Below are positions 1-9,381 of a stretch of DNA of 64,000 bases, piece after piece. Under the pieces are notes generated by a model, which did no database searches, was not told the origin of the DNA, and saw only the letters and a program-made list of their open reading frames with translations. The first letter of the stretch is position 1. Each line of letters starts with the position of its first letter. Source of the DNA: Phycisphaerae bacterium (GTDB lineage: Bacteria > Planctomycetota > Phycisphaerae > Phycisphaerales > UBA1924); contig BJHL01000002.1 in NCBI GenBank assembly GCA_014192545.1, positions 62,001-126,000 on the forward strand, in the 5' to 3' direction. Position numbers and translations under genes: made by a program.

Positions 1-2
1 CC

Positions 3-188
3 AAGCCCGATGGCTCGCCCGGCTTGCCATACGTCGGCGGTAGTTTGATCATCTCTCCCACTGGCGAGATTCTTGCTGAAGCCGGCGACCAACCCGGCGT
101 TCTGAGTTCCCCGATCGACGCGGCCGTGCTGCATAATTGGCGATCCAAATTCCCGGCATGGCGCGAACGCATCGCCTCACTCGCCTAG
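3..188 (+). CDS. C-terminal end of a nitrilase-superfamily (carbon-nitrogen hydrolase) enzyme, cut by the window edge
   Basis: The first 61 codons seen are the end of a protein that starts outside the window. The reading GGSLIISPTGEILAEAG followed by a short helix rich in W and R (NWRSKFPAWRERIASL) and a TAG stop is typical of the last strand and tail of carbon-nitrogen hydrolases such as N-carbamoylputrescine amidase and other C-N amidases. The catalytic Glu, Lys and Cys lie upstream and cannot be seen, so the substrate cannot be told. The next gene begins 23 bases downstream on the same strand, so the two may be cotranscribed. Confidence 0.7.
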   Translation, partial: KPDGSPGLPYVGGSLIISPTGEILAEAGDQPGVLSSPIDAAVLHNWRSKFPAWRERIASLA

Positions 189-211
189 CGATTTTCACAC
201 TACGCTCTGTC

Positions 212-2182
212 ATGCTTGCTCGCATTCTCATCGCCCTTGCGTTCCTCGTCGTGCTTGGCGTGCCGCTGGGTCTCAAGTTCGCTTCGCCGGCTGCCGGCAT
301 TCCGCAAGACGCGCGAACGCTGGTGGTTGTTACGCCGCACGTTCCGCAAATTCGTGCTGAGTTCGCCGAAGCCTTCGACCGTTGGCATCGCAAGCACTAC
401 GGCGCGCCGGCGCACATCGACTGGCGCACGCCGGGTGGCACGACTGAGATCATCAAAGTGCTCGGCGCGCAGTATGCCGCCAAAGGCAAAGAGGTGATCG
501 AAGAGATCCGTAAGAAAGATCCCGCGCGCCTGCTCGCCAAAGACCTGTCGCTGGATGCGGATATTCCGCTCAAGAGCATGCCCTTCGACATGATGTTCGG
601 CGGCGGCACGTTTGACCATGGCCGACTGAAAAGTGCGTCGACGGCGGGTATCACCTTCGCACCTTTCACTGGTCGCGGCGTGGAAGAAGTGCTGCTTTCA
701 AAGGTGAGCCGCTCGCAAAGTGTGACTGATTTGCTGCAAGCCCGCAGCCTCGAACTCGTGTTGCTCGCAGGTGATGTCACTTTCACCGCGCGCATTCCGC
801 CCGAGGCTTTCGCTGATGGTGTTTCGATCATCCGTGACTTTGATCCGCCTGCGTCGAAGGCGACAGTTACGACACGCATCGACCTGAGCAAAGTGATGCG
901 TGACGCACCGCTACGCATAAGCATGCCCGCGGGACTGAGTGATGAAGACCTGCGCACCAAGTGGTTCCCGCCAAGTTCCAAAGGCAAGCAGAACCTGATC
1001 GGCTCGCAGCAGCTTTATGACCCGCAGCAATACTGGATCGGCACCGCGCTCTCGGCTTTCGGCATCGTGTACAACAAAGACATTTTTCGCGATCTGGATT
1101 TGCCTGAGCCTCGCGGCTTTGTTGATCTCACGCATCCCAAACTCCAAGGCCTGCTGATCCTTGCGGACCCGCGTCAGTCCGGCTCGGTCACTACTGCAAT
1201 CGATGCGATTCTGAACGCCGAGTTATGGAACACGGCGCAACGCGAAAGGTGGTTTGATGAACTGACGGCGGCGTTTGACAAAGAAGCCAAGGATCGCACG
1301 CCTTGGGAGAAGAGCCTCTCGACTGAGCGAATGCAGAGCGTCGACGCGGCGTTCTCGCGAGCGTGGAAGCTGCTGCAAGAAGTGAGCGCGAACGCGCGTA
1401 CTTACACCGCCGCTGCGACCAAGCCGCCTGTTGATATCTCCGCTGGCGAAGGTGCTGCGGGCCTTGCGATTGACTTCTACGGCCGCGGGCAAGCCCAATT
1501 TGTGCTCGCGCCGGGTCAAGACCCGGCGACCGCACGTGTCGGTTATGTTGATCCGGAAGGCGCGGCGTATATCGACGCTGATCCCGCAAGCGTGCTGCGA
1601 AGCGGGCCTGACCCCGAACTTGCCAAACGCTTCCTTGAGTTTTGTCTGACTGATGAGGCGCAGGTGTTGTGGCAACTGCCGAGTCTGCGCAACCCGCTGA
1701 GCAACGACAACCCCATCGGCGAAGATGGTGAGAAAATGGGTCCGCGCCGGTACGAACTGCGGCGTATGCCGGTGCGTGAATCGCTGTACTCGCACCCGGC
1801 CGCGAAGAACTTTATTGACAAAGTCAATCCATTTGAAATCGCCGCTGAACACCGGCCTGCGAACTGGCGCAGCGCCATCGGCGTGATGATGGGTGCGTTT
1901 TCGATCGATGTGACTGACGACCAGCGAGCGGCGTGGCGCGTGCTGTGCAACGCGAGGGCGGACGCCAACTTCGACAAAGCCACGCTCGCGAAGATGGAAG
2001 TGGCGTTTTTCGCCTTCCCTTCAACGCCGACCAAAGACGGCACGCAGCTCGCGTTCACGGCGTCCAATTACCGAGCGATTCGTGATACGTGGCGGAATCC
2101 GTCGACGCAAGCGCGGCTGGAGATCGCGTACACGAATTTCTTCCGTGAGAACTACCGGGAAGTTGTGCGGATGGCGCAGTGA
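212..2182 (+). CDS. ABC-transporter-type extracellular solute-binding protein, possibly iron(III) class
   Basis: A 656-residue protein. The chosen ATG opens a hydrophobic N-terminus (MLARILIALAFLVVLGVP) that acts as a signal peptide or anchor; a longer reading from 137 would add a charged, implausible extension. The body has solute-binding-protein hallmarks: IGTALSAFGIVYNKDIF, a hinge-like segment with DPRQSGSVTTAIDAIL, and YIDADPASVLRSGPDPELAKRFLEF near the C-terminus, as in periplasmic iron(III) and polyamine binding proteins. It is longer than most relatives (about 330-400 residues); the extra length is spread between lobes and at the C-terminus. No permease or ATPase gene is next to it in the window. 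The ligand is not deducible. Confidence 0.75.
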   Translation: MLARILIALAFLVVLGVPLGLKFASPAAGIPQDARTLVVVTPHVPQIRAEFAEAFDRWHRKHYGAPAHIDWRTPGGTTEIIKVLGAQYAAKGKEVIEEIRKKDPARLLAKDLSLDADIPLKSMPFDMMFGGGTFDHGRLKSASTAGITFAPFTGRGVEEVLLSKVSRSQSVTDLLQARSLELVLLAGDVTFTARIPPEAFADGVSIIRDFDPPASKATVTTRIDLSKVMRDAPLRISMPAGLSDEDLRTKWFPPSSKGKQNLIGSQQLYDPQQYWIGTALSAFGIVYNKDIFRDLDLPEPRGFVDLTHPKLQGLLILADPRQSGSVTTAIDAILNAELWNTAQRERWFDELTAAFDKEAKDRTPWEKSLSTERMQSVDAAFSRAWKLLQEVSANARTYTAAATKPPVDISAGEGAAGLAIDFYGRGQAQFVLAPGQDPATARVGYVDPEGAAYIDADPASVLRSGPDPELAKRFLEFCLTDEAQVLWQLPSLRNPLSNDNPIGEDGEKMGPRRYELRRMPVRESLYSHPAAKNFIDKVNPFEIAAEHRPANWRSAIGVMMGAFSIDVTDDQRAAWRVLCNARADANFDKATLAKMEVAFFAFPSTPTKDGTQLAFTASNYRAIRDTWRNPSTQARLEIAYTNFFRENYREVVRMAQ

Positions 2183-2243
2183 TCGAGGGCGGCACACGGG
2201 GGTCGACGACGCACATTGCGACGGCACGCCGTTTCCTTCCGCG

Positions 2244-4268
2244 TCAGATCATCGGCCGCAACATTGCTCGCACCGGACTTCCGTCAAACCCCATCAACTT
2301 CAGGGGCGCAGCAATCAACTCGTACTCGCCCGCAGCCACATCACGCAGAACAAGGCCTTCCAAAATTGCAAGTCCCCGCCGCAAAATCGCGTTGTGGGCA
2401 ATCAGTTGCTTGTCAGTGAACAAGTCCACACTCGGCGCATCCACGCCGATGGTGATGACTCCGCGATCCGCCAACGCGTCAACCAATTCGGGCGACAACG
2501 CGGCGAAGTCGGTCGTGAAGTTGTTCGCGTCGCTATATGTTTGCGTCCGTATCAGCACGCGCGGATGCACGATCGACGAGATAGGCGTTTGCAAATCCGC
2601 AGGCATCATCCGCGCGCCGGGAGCCGCGTTCACATCAATCACGTGACACGGACCAACATAGTGCCGCAGATCCATCTCGCCCACGCTCACGCCATCTCGC
2701 CCGTAGTGATTGGGTCCATCGGCGTGCGAACCCAAGTGCACTGTTGCTCGCAAGGCACTCAGCGTGATGTTGTCGCCACGTTTCATATCGCAGACAATCT
2801 CGCGCGACATGGGCGTATCGCCTGGCCATACGCCAATCTTCTGCGTCAGTGCGGGTGATACATCAATGATCGCGCGTTCGCTCTGCTTGCCAGCAACAAC
2901 TTCGCGCAGCAAGGGCTCGGCTTCACGCAGTAACCGCTGATGCCACGCTGCCTCATCGCTCTTGAGCAAGCTCGCGGGCACATGAGCAACCAGGCGATCA
3001 AGCACGCCATCAAGCTCGCGCCCGCGCCGCAGAGCCTCGGCATACGGCACCGTCGAGAAACTTACCAAGTTGTACTGGGGCGTAACCATCGTCGGAAATG
3101 CCGCGTGGATCGTGTGCTCCACTTTCTTGCGATACAAAAACGCGGGCTGTCCAACCTTGTCACGCATCTCGACAAAGTTCGCCAATGCCATGTCCGCAAT
3201 CGCATCAGCATTGGGCTTGCGCAGTTTCTCGAAGTGCTGCAACGCAGCGACGCGATCATGCTTGTACTCACGCAAACAACTCGCAAGTGCCAAGCAGTCT
3301 TCAAACGCCGCGTTCATTCCCTGACCATAAAACGGCACGATTGCATGAGCCGCGTCTCCCAGAATGCAAACTTTCCCCGCGTGTTGCCAAGGCCAGCACC
3401 GCACGGTGACGAGCGAACTCGTCGGATTGCGTTGATAGTCCTCCGCAAGCGTCGGCATGATCGCGGTTGCGTCGCCATATTGCGCTGTGAAGAACGCCTG
3501 TACCTGCTCGCGCGTCTGCAAGTTCTCGAAGCTGTGCTCACCCTTGAAGGGCCAGAACAACGTGCATGTAAAGCTCTTGTCGCGGTTGGGCAACGCGATC
3601 ATCATCGAGCCGCCACGCGGCCAGATGTGCAGCGCGTGCGGCTCCATTGCATACTCGCCCGCGGCGGTCGCCGGAATGTGCAGTTCCTTGTAGCCATGTT
3701 GCAAATACGTCTGGCTGTACTCGAAGCGATCGGTTTTCTGCAAACGTCCGCGCACTGGCGAAAACGCACCATCCGCCGCGAGAATGAGCGATGCTTCAAC
3801 CCGCACCGTACCGTTCATGGTGGAGAACGTTGCTGCGGGCCCGTCGATATCAACATCCAAGCACGTATGATCAAAGTGAAAGCTGATGTTGCTGTAGTTG
3901 CTCGCTGCGTTCAGCAAAGCAACATTGAGCCCGCCGCGCGAGACCGAGTTGATCGCATCGTTGCTGTCGTGGCTGTACGCCAAGTATACGGGCGACGTAT
4001 TCGTCACCGGGTGGATCATCCGCCCGGGCATGCGAATCGCTTCATCACGCATCACCAGTTGGTCGAGGCCTGCGCCGGCGAGTCCCGCGATGCCTCGTGC
4101 GCTCAGCGCGAGATTGATCGACCGCCCACCGACATACCCCGCGCGACGTGGATCACTCCGCCGTTCATACACGCTCACGCGATAGCCATCTCGCGCCAAG
4201 TAACACGCCAGCAGCGAGCCAGCCAGCCCTGCGCCGATGATGACAATGTGATTCGTGTCGATACTCAT
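2244..4268 (-). CDS. Kynurenine 3-monooxygenase fused to kynurenine formamidase (KMO-KynB)
   Basis: One uninterrupted 674-residue protein with two enzymes. Residues 1 to about 455 are a flavoprotein hydroxylase of the kynurenine 3-monooxygenase type: FAD-binding GAGLAG at 12-17, the internal ADGAFSPVRG segment near 165-174, and GDAAHAIVPFYGQGMNAAFED at about 304-324. After a linker around residue 462, residues 466-674 are a cyclase-family kynurenine formamidase: HLGSHADGPNHY at 511-522 supplies the His/Asp metal ligands, followed by VDAPSVD at 609 and the HNAILRRG...ILEGLVL segment at 626-641. The fusion would both hydrolyse N-formylkynurenine and hydroxylate kynurenine. It lies 80 bases downstream of the kynureninase gene, same strand, so three pathway steps sit in one likely operon. 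The first enzyme (tryptophan dioxygenase) and the next (3-hydroxyanthranilate dioxygenase) are not in the window. Confidence 0.88.
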   Translation of the reverse strand: MSIDTNHIVIIGAGLAGSLLACYLARDGYRVSVYERRSDPRRAGYVGGRSINLALSARGIAGLAGAGLDQLVMRDEAIRMPGRMIHPVTNTSPVYLAYSHDSNDAINSVSRGGLNVALLNAASNYSNISFHFDHTCLDVDIDGPAATFSTMNGTVRVEASLILAADGAFSPVRGRLQKTDRFEYSQTYLQHGYKELHIPATAAGEYAMEPHALHIWPRGGSMMIALPNRDKSFTCTLFWPFKGEHSFENLQTREQVQAFFTAQYGDATAIMPTLAEDYQRNPTSSLVTVRCWPWQHAGKVCILGDAAHAIVPFYGQGMNAAFEDCLALASCLREYKHDRVAALQHFEKLRKPNADAIADMALANFVEMRDKVGQPAFLYRKKVEHTIHAAFPTMVTPQYNLVSFSTVPYAEALRRGRELDGVLDRLVAHVPASLLKSDEAAWHQRLLREAEPLLREVVAGKQSERAIIDVSPALTQKIGVWPGDTPMSREIVCDMKRGDNITLSALRATVHLGSHADGPNHYGRDGVSVGEMDLRHYVGPCHVIDVNAAPGARMMPADLQTPISSIVHPRVLIRTQTYSDANNFTTDFAALSPELVDALADRGVITIGVDAPSVDLFTDKQLIAHNAILRRGLAILEGLVLRDVAAGEYELIAAPLKLMGFDGSPVRAMLRPMI

Positions 4269-4348
4269 GTGTTTTCCTTGTCCACCGTGTTCGAGTTTCA
4301 GCGCGTAAGCGATGCGATTCGTTCTCTTCTACAACAACACAGTCCGCT

Positions 4349-5626
4349 TCAACTGAACACCTCACTCATCACCGTCACCATCCGCCAGACATCGTGATAC
4401 GAGTTGTACAGCGGCGCAGGGGCAACGCGAATTACGTTGGGCTCTCGAAAATCGCAGTAAACTCCGCGTTCCAGCAACCTGTGTGAAGTCTCGCGAGTTG
4501 CTCCATCAATGATCAGCGACAACTGTGCCCCGCGCTGAGCGGGATCCGTCGGTGTCAGCACGTGCATTCGCTTCGCAACGGGCGATGCCGCCAGAAGTCG
4601 TTCCAAGTACGCCGTGAGTGCCACAGACTTGCTCCGCAACTTTCCAATCGCCGCTCGATCAAACAGCGCCAGAGACTCGCGCAGCGGCGCAAGCGCCAGT
4701 ACGGGCGGATTGCTCAGTTGCCACGCATCGGCCGATGCAACCGGCGTGAAATCAGGCCGCATCTTGAAACGCGTCGCCGGGTCGTTGCCCCACCAACCCG
4801 CGAAGCGTGGTAGCTGAGCGGCCGCCGATGCGTCGCGCGTGTGCCGCTCGTGGACAAACGCGCCGGCGACCGCGCCAGGCCCGCTGTTGAGATATTTGTA
4901 CGAGCACCACGCCGCGAAGTCGCAGTTCCAGTCGTGTAGCTTCACGTGAGCATTGCCGGCGGCGTGCGCCAAGTCCCACCCCGCAACGATGCCTTGCTCC
5001 TGCGCAAAGCGAGTAATCGTCGCGATATCAAACAACTGCCCCGTCAAGTAGTTCACGCCCCCCAGCATGACGAGCGCAATCGCACCGCGCTCACGATCAA
5101 TCGCGGCGAGAATGTCATCGGTCCGCAGCGTCGCTTCTCCTTCTCGCGGCTTTAATCGTACCAGTGCATCGCGCTTCTCGAAGCCGACAAGCCGCGAGTG
5201 GAAATCAATCTGACTCGCCGCCGCGTATGAGTCTGACGGAAACGCGGTGTCCTCAATCACGATCTTGTACCGCGTTTTCGTCGGTCGATAAAACGACACC
5301 ATCAGCAAGTGCAAGTTCGTCGTGAGCGAATTCATCGCGACAACTTCATGAGGCAGCGCACCCACAAGCCGGGCCAACGGTTCGCGAACTTCCTCGTGAT
5401 AGGGCAGCCACGGATGCTTGGCCGCAAAGTGTCCCTCGACGCCCAGCCGCGCCCAGTCATCGAGTTCCTGCTCCAACGCCGCGCGCACGCTCTTGGGCTG
5501 CAACCCCAGCGAATTGCCGACAAAGTACAACGTCTCGCCGCTCTTGCTCTGCGGAAAATGAAACTCGCGGCGCAGCGGCGCAAGCTCATCTCGCTGATCC
5601 TGCGCACGTGCGAAAGCCTCGCTCAT
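4349..5626 (-). CDS. kynU: Kynureninase
   Basis: A PLP enzyme of 425 residues that cleaves (3-hydroxy)kynurenine to (3-hydroxy)anthranilate and alanine. Family landmarks: YFVGNSLGLQPKSVRAAL near the N-terminus, the NSLTTNLHLLMVSFY segment, GWDLAHAAGN, the PLP lysine in WCSYKYLNSGPGA, and FAGWWGNDP. The start is set at MSEAFARAQDQRDEL because it aligns with the usual beginning of kynureninases; in-frame ATGs at 5665, 5650 and 5707 would give longer N-termini, the last overlapping the divergent deaminase start. No strong ribosome-binding site decides between them. It is the first gene of a likely operon with the KMO-KynB fusion. Confidence 0.92.
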   Translation of the reverse strand: MSEAFARAQDQRDELAPLRREFHFPQSKSGETLYFVGNSLGLQPKSVRAALEQELDDWARLGVEGHFAAKHPWLPYHEEVREPLARLVGALPHEVVAMNSLTTNLHLLMVSFYRPTKTRYKIVIEDTAFPSDSYAAASQIDFHSRLVGFEKRDALVRLKPREGEATLRTDDILAAIDRERGAIALVMLGGVNYLTGQLFDIATITRFAQEQGIVAGWDLAHAAGNAHVKLHDWNCDFAAWCSYKYLNSGPGAVAGAFVHERHTRDASAAAQLPRFAGWWGNDPATRFKMRPDFTPVASADAWQLSNPPVLALAPLRESLALFDRAAIGKLRSKSVALTAYLERLLAASPVAKRMHVLTPTDPAQRGAQLSLIIDGATRETSHRLLERGVYCDFREPNVIRVAPAPLYNSYHDVWRMVTVMSEVFS

Positions 5627-5705
5627 GTCGCCCGCCGCTGCCACGCCCATCGCTGCGTTACTCATGGCGAACGGTAGGAATCCATCGCCGCGCGTACGCT
5701 CGGGC

Positions 5706-6164
5706 ATGGATCAATCCTCCATCGACCGCCTCGCCCTCGACGCCGCCTACGAGCAAGCCCGCAAAAGCAAACGCGAAGGCGGCATCCCCATCGGCAGTGC
5801 CCTCGTCAACCGCGATGGCGTCATCGTCGCACTGGGCCACAACCTGCGCGTGCAATCAGGCGATAGCACGGCCCACGCTGAAACTGTCTGCATCCGCAAC
5901 GCCGGTCGACGGCGCGATTGGCACACGCTCATTCTCGCAAGCACGCTCAGCCCCTGCGCCATGTGCAGCGGTACCGCCGTGCTACACCAGATTCCGCGAG
6001 TAGTCATAGGCGAGAACAAGACTTTTCAAGGCCGCGAAGACTGGCTCCGCGCCGCCAAGATCGAAGTCGTGAATCTCAATGACCCACGCTGCATCGCCCT
6101 CATGCAAGAGTTCATCGCCGCCAAGCCCGATCTGTGGAACGAAGACATCGGCATTCCCGAGTAA
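5706..6164 (+). CDS. Yeast-type cytosine deaminase / nucleoside deaminase family protein
   Basis: A 152-residue zinc deaminase. Zinc and catalytic motifs are HAE (in STAHAETVC) and SPCAMC. Beyond the motifs it resembles the fungal cytosine deaminase Fcy1 more than guanine or tRNA-adenosine deaminases: the GGIPIGSALVN start region, GHNLRVQ, IPRVVIGENKTFQG, and the ending KPDLWNEDIG, which mirrors the WFEDIG tail of the yeast enzyme. The expected reaction is deamination of cytosine to uracil; a related base substrate is possible. The gene is divergent from kynureninase across a short gap, so the two promoters may share control. Confidence 0.82.
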   Translation: MDQSSIDRLALDAAYEQARKSKREGGIPIGSALVNRDGVIVALGHNLRVQSGDSTAHAETVCIRNAGRRRDWHTLILASTLSPCAMCSGTAVLHQIPRVVIGENKTFQGREDWLRAAKIEVVNLNDPRCIALMQEFIAAKPDLWNEDIGIPE

Positions 6165-6213
6165 TAACTACGCAACCGGTAAGCAGCCGTGTTGATACAT
6201 CGCGGAAGCGCGC

Positions 6214-6579
6214 TTACACCGGAAATACGCTGGTACCGGCGCGTTCGATGCCGCAGTAGAGGCACTTGGCGTGCCTTGGTGCGTTGGGGCGTTTGCAGGC
6301 TGTGCAGTTCCACGGGCCCACGCGAACTTTGCCGTCGAGTTCGCCGTCGGAGAGGTCGATTTCTTGCACACGCCGCTCGAGGTCGGCGTCCGTCACGTTG
6401 AGTTTGTCTCGCAGGATTGTCCACATCGCGAGGTTTGCGAGGACAAGCGCATCGACGCGCTGTTGCAGACGTTCGACATCGCTGCTGCGATCACGGATGC
6501 TTGCGTTGAGATCCGATGCTTTGCGATTCGCGTCGTTGATGCGTTCGTGTTGATGCCATTCCCAGAGAAGTCCGAGCAT
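6214..6579 (-). CDS. Small coiled-coil protein with a C-terminal zinc ribbon
   Basis: A 121-residue protein. The start MLGLLWEWHQHERIN was chosen over an upstream ATG at 6636 because the preceding 19 residues lack character. The middle (about 20-75) is a heptad-rich helix, likely a coiled coil. The end carries a four-cysteine zinc ribbon, WNCTACKRPNAPRHAKCLYCG (two CxxC knuckles 10 residues apart), resembling RanBP2-type or double-zinc-ribbon modules. No enzyme motif is present. A structural or protein-binding role is likely; the function is unknown. Confidence 0.6.
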   Translation of the reverse strand: MLGLLWEWHQHERINDANRKASDLNASIRDRSSDVERLQQRVDALVLANLAMWTILRDKLNVTDADLERRVQEIDLSDGELDGKVRVGPWNCTACKRPNAPRHAKCLYCGIERAGTSVFPV

Positions 6580-6654
6580 GTGAATCCTCCAATGTTGAGC
6601 ACAGAACATGCTCGCGACATTGTTGGGCAGACGCACACGCGAGTTGCGGCGTTG

Positions 6655-7155
6655 CTACTTCTTCGGGCTGGGCACGTGCTGATCGACCAGGATGGGATTG
6701 CCATCTGGATCGACGAGCATGAAGTACGCGGGTCCAGTCGTGGATTCATCGGCGGCCGGCTCGGGCGTGAGTCCGCGTGATTTGAGTGTCTTTTGAATGT
6801 CGCGCACGTCGGTGAATTCGGGTAGCGTTGCGGCTTTGCTATCCCAGCCCGGATTGAACGTCAGCATGTTCTTGGGGAACATGCCTTGGAAGAGGCCGAC
6901 TTTGGTTTCGCCGTTTTTCAGCACAACTCAGTTCTTGGATTGGTCGCCGCCGACCATGGTGAAGCCGAGTTTCTCGTAGAAAGCTCGCGACGCGGCGATG
7001 TCCTTGACGGCCAGACTCACTGAAAAGTTACCGAGCTGCATGGCACTATCCACCCTTTCTTCATTGCGTGTCACGTGTGGCGTTTTCGTCGCCGAGCAAC
7101 CACCCATCAAGCAGATCAAGAAGCCTGTCAACGCTGCTGGCTTTACGAGTCCCAT
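6655..7155 (-). pseudogene. VOC-superfamily (glyoxalase-like) lipoprotein gene interrupted by an in-frame TGA
   Basis: Reading the minus strand from the ATG at 7155 gives a lipoprotein signal ([20 protein letters not shown], cysteine after LMGG) with a GGAG ribosome-binding site, then a VOC domain ([22 protein letters not shown]). At 6928-6930 a TGA follows GGDQSKN, and the same frame continues at once with VVLKNGETKVGLFQGMF and ends DPDGNPILVDQHVP. Relatives commonly have tryptophan at this place, so the TGA is best read as TGG mutated to TGA. No frameshift is needed. The downstream half could restart at a GTG (6924) but would lack half the fold. Alternatives are stop readthrough or a base-call error. 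A VOC domain on a lipoprotein is itself uncommon. Confidence 0.75.
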
Positions 7156-7213
7156 GGAAGTCTCCGGTTCATGCTGCGATGTTGTCAACGCAGGAGACTG
7201 GTGATTGCACGCA

Positions 7214-8500
7214 TCACAGTTCGTGCCACGCAATTGTAACCGCAAGACGTTCGCCAATGTCTTTGAGTGAACCTTCTAATCCTCTCGTTTCGAGTGGCAC
7301 AACAAATTCCGGGATCTGAGTACGCTCATCCGCTGCCGAGCGTCGCCATACTCCGATGTGCACGCAGACAACTTCATTTGCTGTCCACTCCACGCTCATC
7401 ACCTCGGCAGTATCGCTGGGAGCGATGCGGTGCGACCACTCGATGCCAGCAATGCGTGCAACTATCAGCCCTTCCGCCGCGTTCAACGCCGAGCTCTCGT
7501 TGTCTGCGGTGCTTTCCCAAAGCGGCTTTGATGCAGGCGCGTGCTGTTTCCATGTTCCAGGTGCTTGCGAGGAAAAAGCCAGTTCGATTTCGCGAGACCC
7601 AGCCTTTCGTGTGGGAGCATTCTCCGGTCGCAAACCTTTGCCGTCCGATCGCCGCATCGCATAAGTCGGTGCCTGCCATCGAGGCCACGACTGCGCAGCG
7701 ACCGAGGCTGAACTGCTGGTATCGCCCGTTCCCGCCGACATGCTCTTCTCATCGATCACGGCAGTTGATGGCGACTGTTCCCACGTGTGCACATCCCACG
7801 GTTCGCCATCAACAACCGTGAATTGCGTGGAGCCTCGCTTTGTTGAAACCAACTGATACAGCGGCCTTGATCCTTCAGTCACTGGCATAAACAGCTCACG
7901 AGCAATCAGATTGAAGGTGTATTCGCCCGGTCGCAGCCATCCGCCTGGCCCATATCCGGGACTGCTCAGGCGCACCAGTTGTGCCTTGTGCAGGGGGCTG
8001 GGGCCCCAGTAGTGCTTGCTGTCGTCATGCCAGAATGTCGTTGTTGCGGTGTATACGTTCCCCTGCACCGTGAGCGCATCGACCGTGAAGTCAAAGCCGC
8101 CCACGCCGATGCCGCCATCAAATCCGTTCTGCAATGGCGGACTGACGAGAAACACGCAGGTATCTTCATCCTTTGCCGATGGTCGAGGCCTGACGTTCCC
8201 CAAGAGATACTCCGTCATCGTTGCGGAGTACTTGTTTGGTTTGCACGGGCAAGGTAGCACGAGTTCATCGGCTGGTGTGAGCGAAGCGCGTTCCGCGTCA
8301 TACTCGCGATAACAAACGCCGCCAGTGAACAGCGTGCCGACCAAGGCGATCGGTGCGCGTCCGGCAGCACTACCGGCGCAGTCAACAATGTGCACCGGCA
8401 GGCGATACAGGGGCGGCGGCGAAATAGGTTGTGCAAGGGCCAGTGTCGCGATGAATCCCACCAGAGGCAACGACGCGAACGACGCGAGAAATTGCGACAT
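7214..8500 (-). CDS. Uncharacterised secreted protein
   Basis: A 428-residue protein with a clear signal peptide ([20 protein letters not shown], cleavage likely after ALA). The mature part has a Cys-containing N-terminal region ([22 protein letters not shown]), a beta-rich middle ([20 protein letters not shown]) and a low-complexity Ser/Ala-rich linker before a C-terminal domain ending TIAWHEL. The ATG at 8500 was preferred to 8530 because it begins exactly at the signal peptide. I recognise no family. It is one of a run of minus-strand genes that includes the broken VOC lipoprotein, and may be an exported surface or periplasmic protein. Confidence 0.6.
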   Translation of the reverse strand: MSQFLASFASLPLVGFIATLALAQPISPPPLYRLPVHIVDCAGSAAGRAPIALVGTLFTGGVCYREYDAERASLTPADELVLPCPCKPNKYSATMTEYLLGNVRPRPSAKDEDTCVFLVSPPLQNGFDGGIGVGGFDFTVDALTVQGNVYTATTTFWHDDSKHYWGPSPLHKAQLVRLSSPGYGPGGWLRPGEYTFNLIARELFMPVTEGSRPLYQLVSTKRGSTQFTVVDGEPWDVHTWEQSPSTAVIDEKSMSAGTGDTSSSASVAAQSWPRWQAPTYAMRRSDGKGLRPENAPTRKAGSREIELAFSSQAPGTWKQHAPASKPLWESTADNESSALNAAEGLIVARIAGIEWSHRIAPSDTAEVMSVEWTANEVVCVHIGVWRRSAADERTQIPEFVVPLETRGLEGSLKDIGERLAVTIAWHEL

Positions 8501-8711
8501 TTCGAATGCTCCATACTTAAGCGACGTCAACTCGGATCATGTGACCCGGGCGACCCTAAGTGCTACCCATGCAATGCAGTTTACTCGTTTTCGCCAACGC
8601 GCCAAGTCAAAGCTGGTAACGAGCTTGTCACCAGCTCCATCGCGAGGTCACTGAACAGTTGCAATTTTGGCCACCAAAGTGCAAGGCACTTTGCAACACA
8701 TCCACAGGTTC

Positions 8712-9332
8712 TCATGCCTCGACGAGCAGATATAGAACCTGCCCGCCCTCCGCCTTGTGAGCGAGTCCGACGAGTGGTTCGAGCAGAGCGGTCGCGTCAT
8801 CCGGCGTCCATCCATCGGTGATCGGATCCCCTGAGACCGAGTGCGTGTATTCCGGTGCGGACATCGCCTGGGCCCAGCGGGCGGCGACTGCCCGGACATC
8901 GGCAGACCTCAACGCCGCGAGAAATCCCTCCGGCATCGCCTGCAATGTTGCACCAAGTTCGGGCCGGGCGTAAATCGCGTGTTCGAAAGTCGGACTCACG
9001 TGCAGGGTCTCGCACAGCGGCTCGAGCTCGATATCAGTCAGCCCCTTAGCGGCCCAATGGGGCCGTGCAACGACAAATGGCGGCAATCGATCTTCGAGGT
9101 ATTGCGTGTAGCTGCCTGTACCGGACACAACATCATCGGGTGACCATTCAGCATTGGGATCAGCATCGTCATCGGGCCATTCCGGCTCGCGCGTCTCGAT
9201 CCACGTTTGTTGTTTGGTCCATGGATTGAAGATCTGCCTTCGCACGGGCACAGCAAGCGGAAGCTTCCAACCTGGGAAGCCACTCACGAGGTCTTTGGGT
9301 AAGGCCAGGAAGAATGTCGAGTAAATCGCCAT
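8712..9332 (-). CDS. Uncharacterised protein
   Basis: A 206-residue soluble protein beginning MAIYSTFFLALPKDLVSGF, with acidic loops (EPEWPDDDADPNAEW), a mixed alpha/beta middle and the end GGQVLYLLVEA. A longer open frame reaches 9422, but its extra N-terminus (GRRFESCRPD) is just the tRNA gene read as protein, so the start at 9332 is used. No signal peptide, membrane segment or known motif. Function unknown. The start lies 49 bases from the 3' end of tRNA-Pro on the same strand, so cotranscription with the tRNA is possible. Confidence 0.55.
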   Translation of the reverse strand: MAIYSTFFLALPKDLVSGFPGWKLPLAVPVRRQIFNPWTKQQTWIETREPEWPDDDADPNAEWSPDDVVSGTGSYTQYLEDRLPPFVVARPHWAAKGLTDIELEPLCETLHVSPTFEHAIYARPELGATLQAMPEGFLAALRSADVRAVAARWAQAMSAPEYTHSVSGDPITDGWTPDDATALLEPLVGLAHKAEGGQVLYLLVEA

Positions 9333-9381
9333 TGATCGAATCCTCACCGCGAAGCGACCTGCGCTGACATGATGATCAAAA

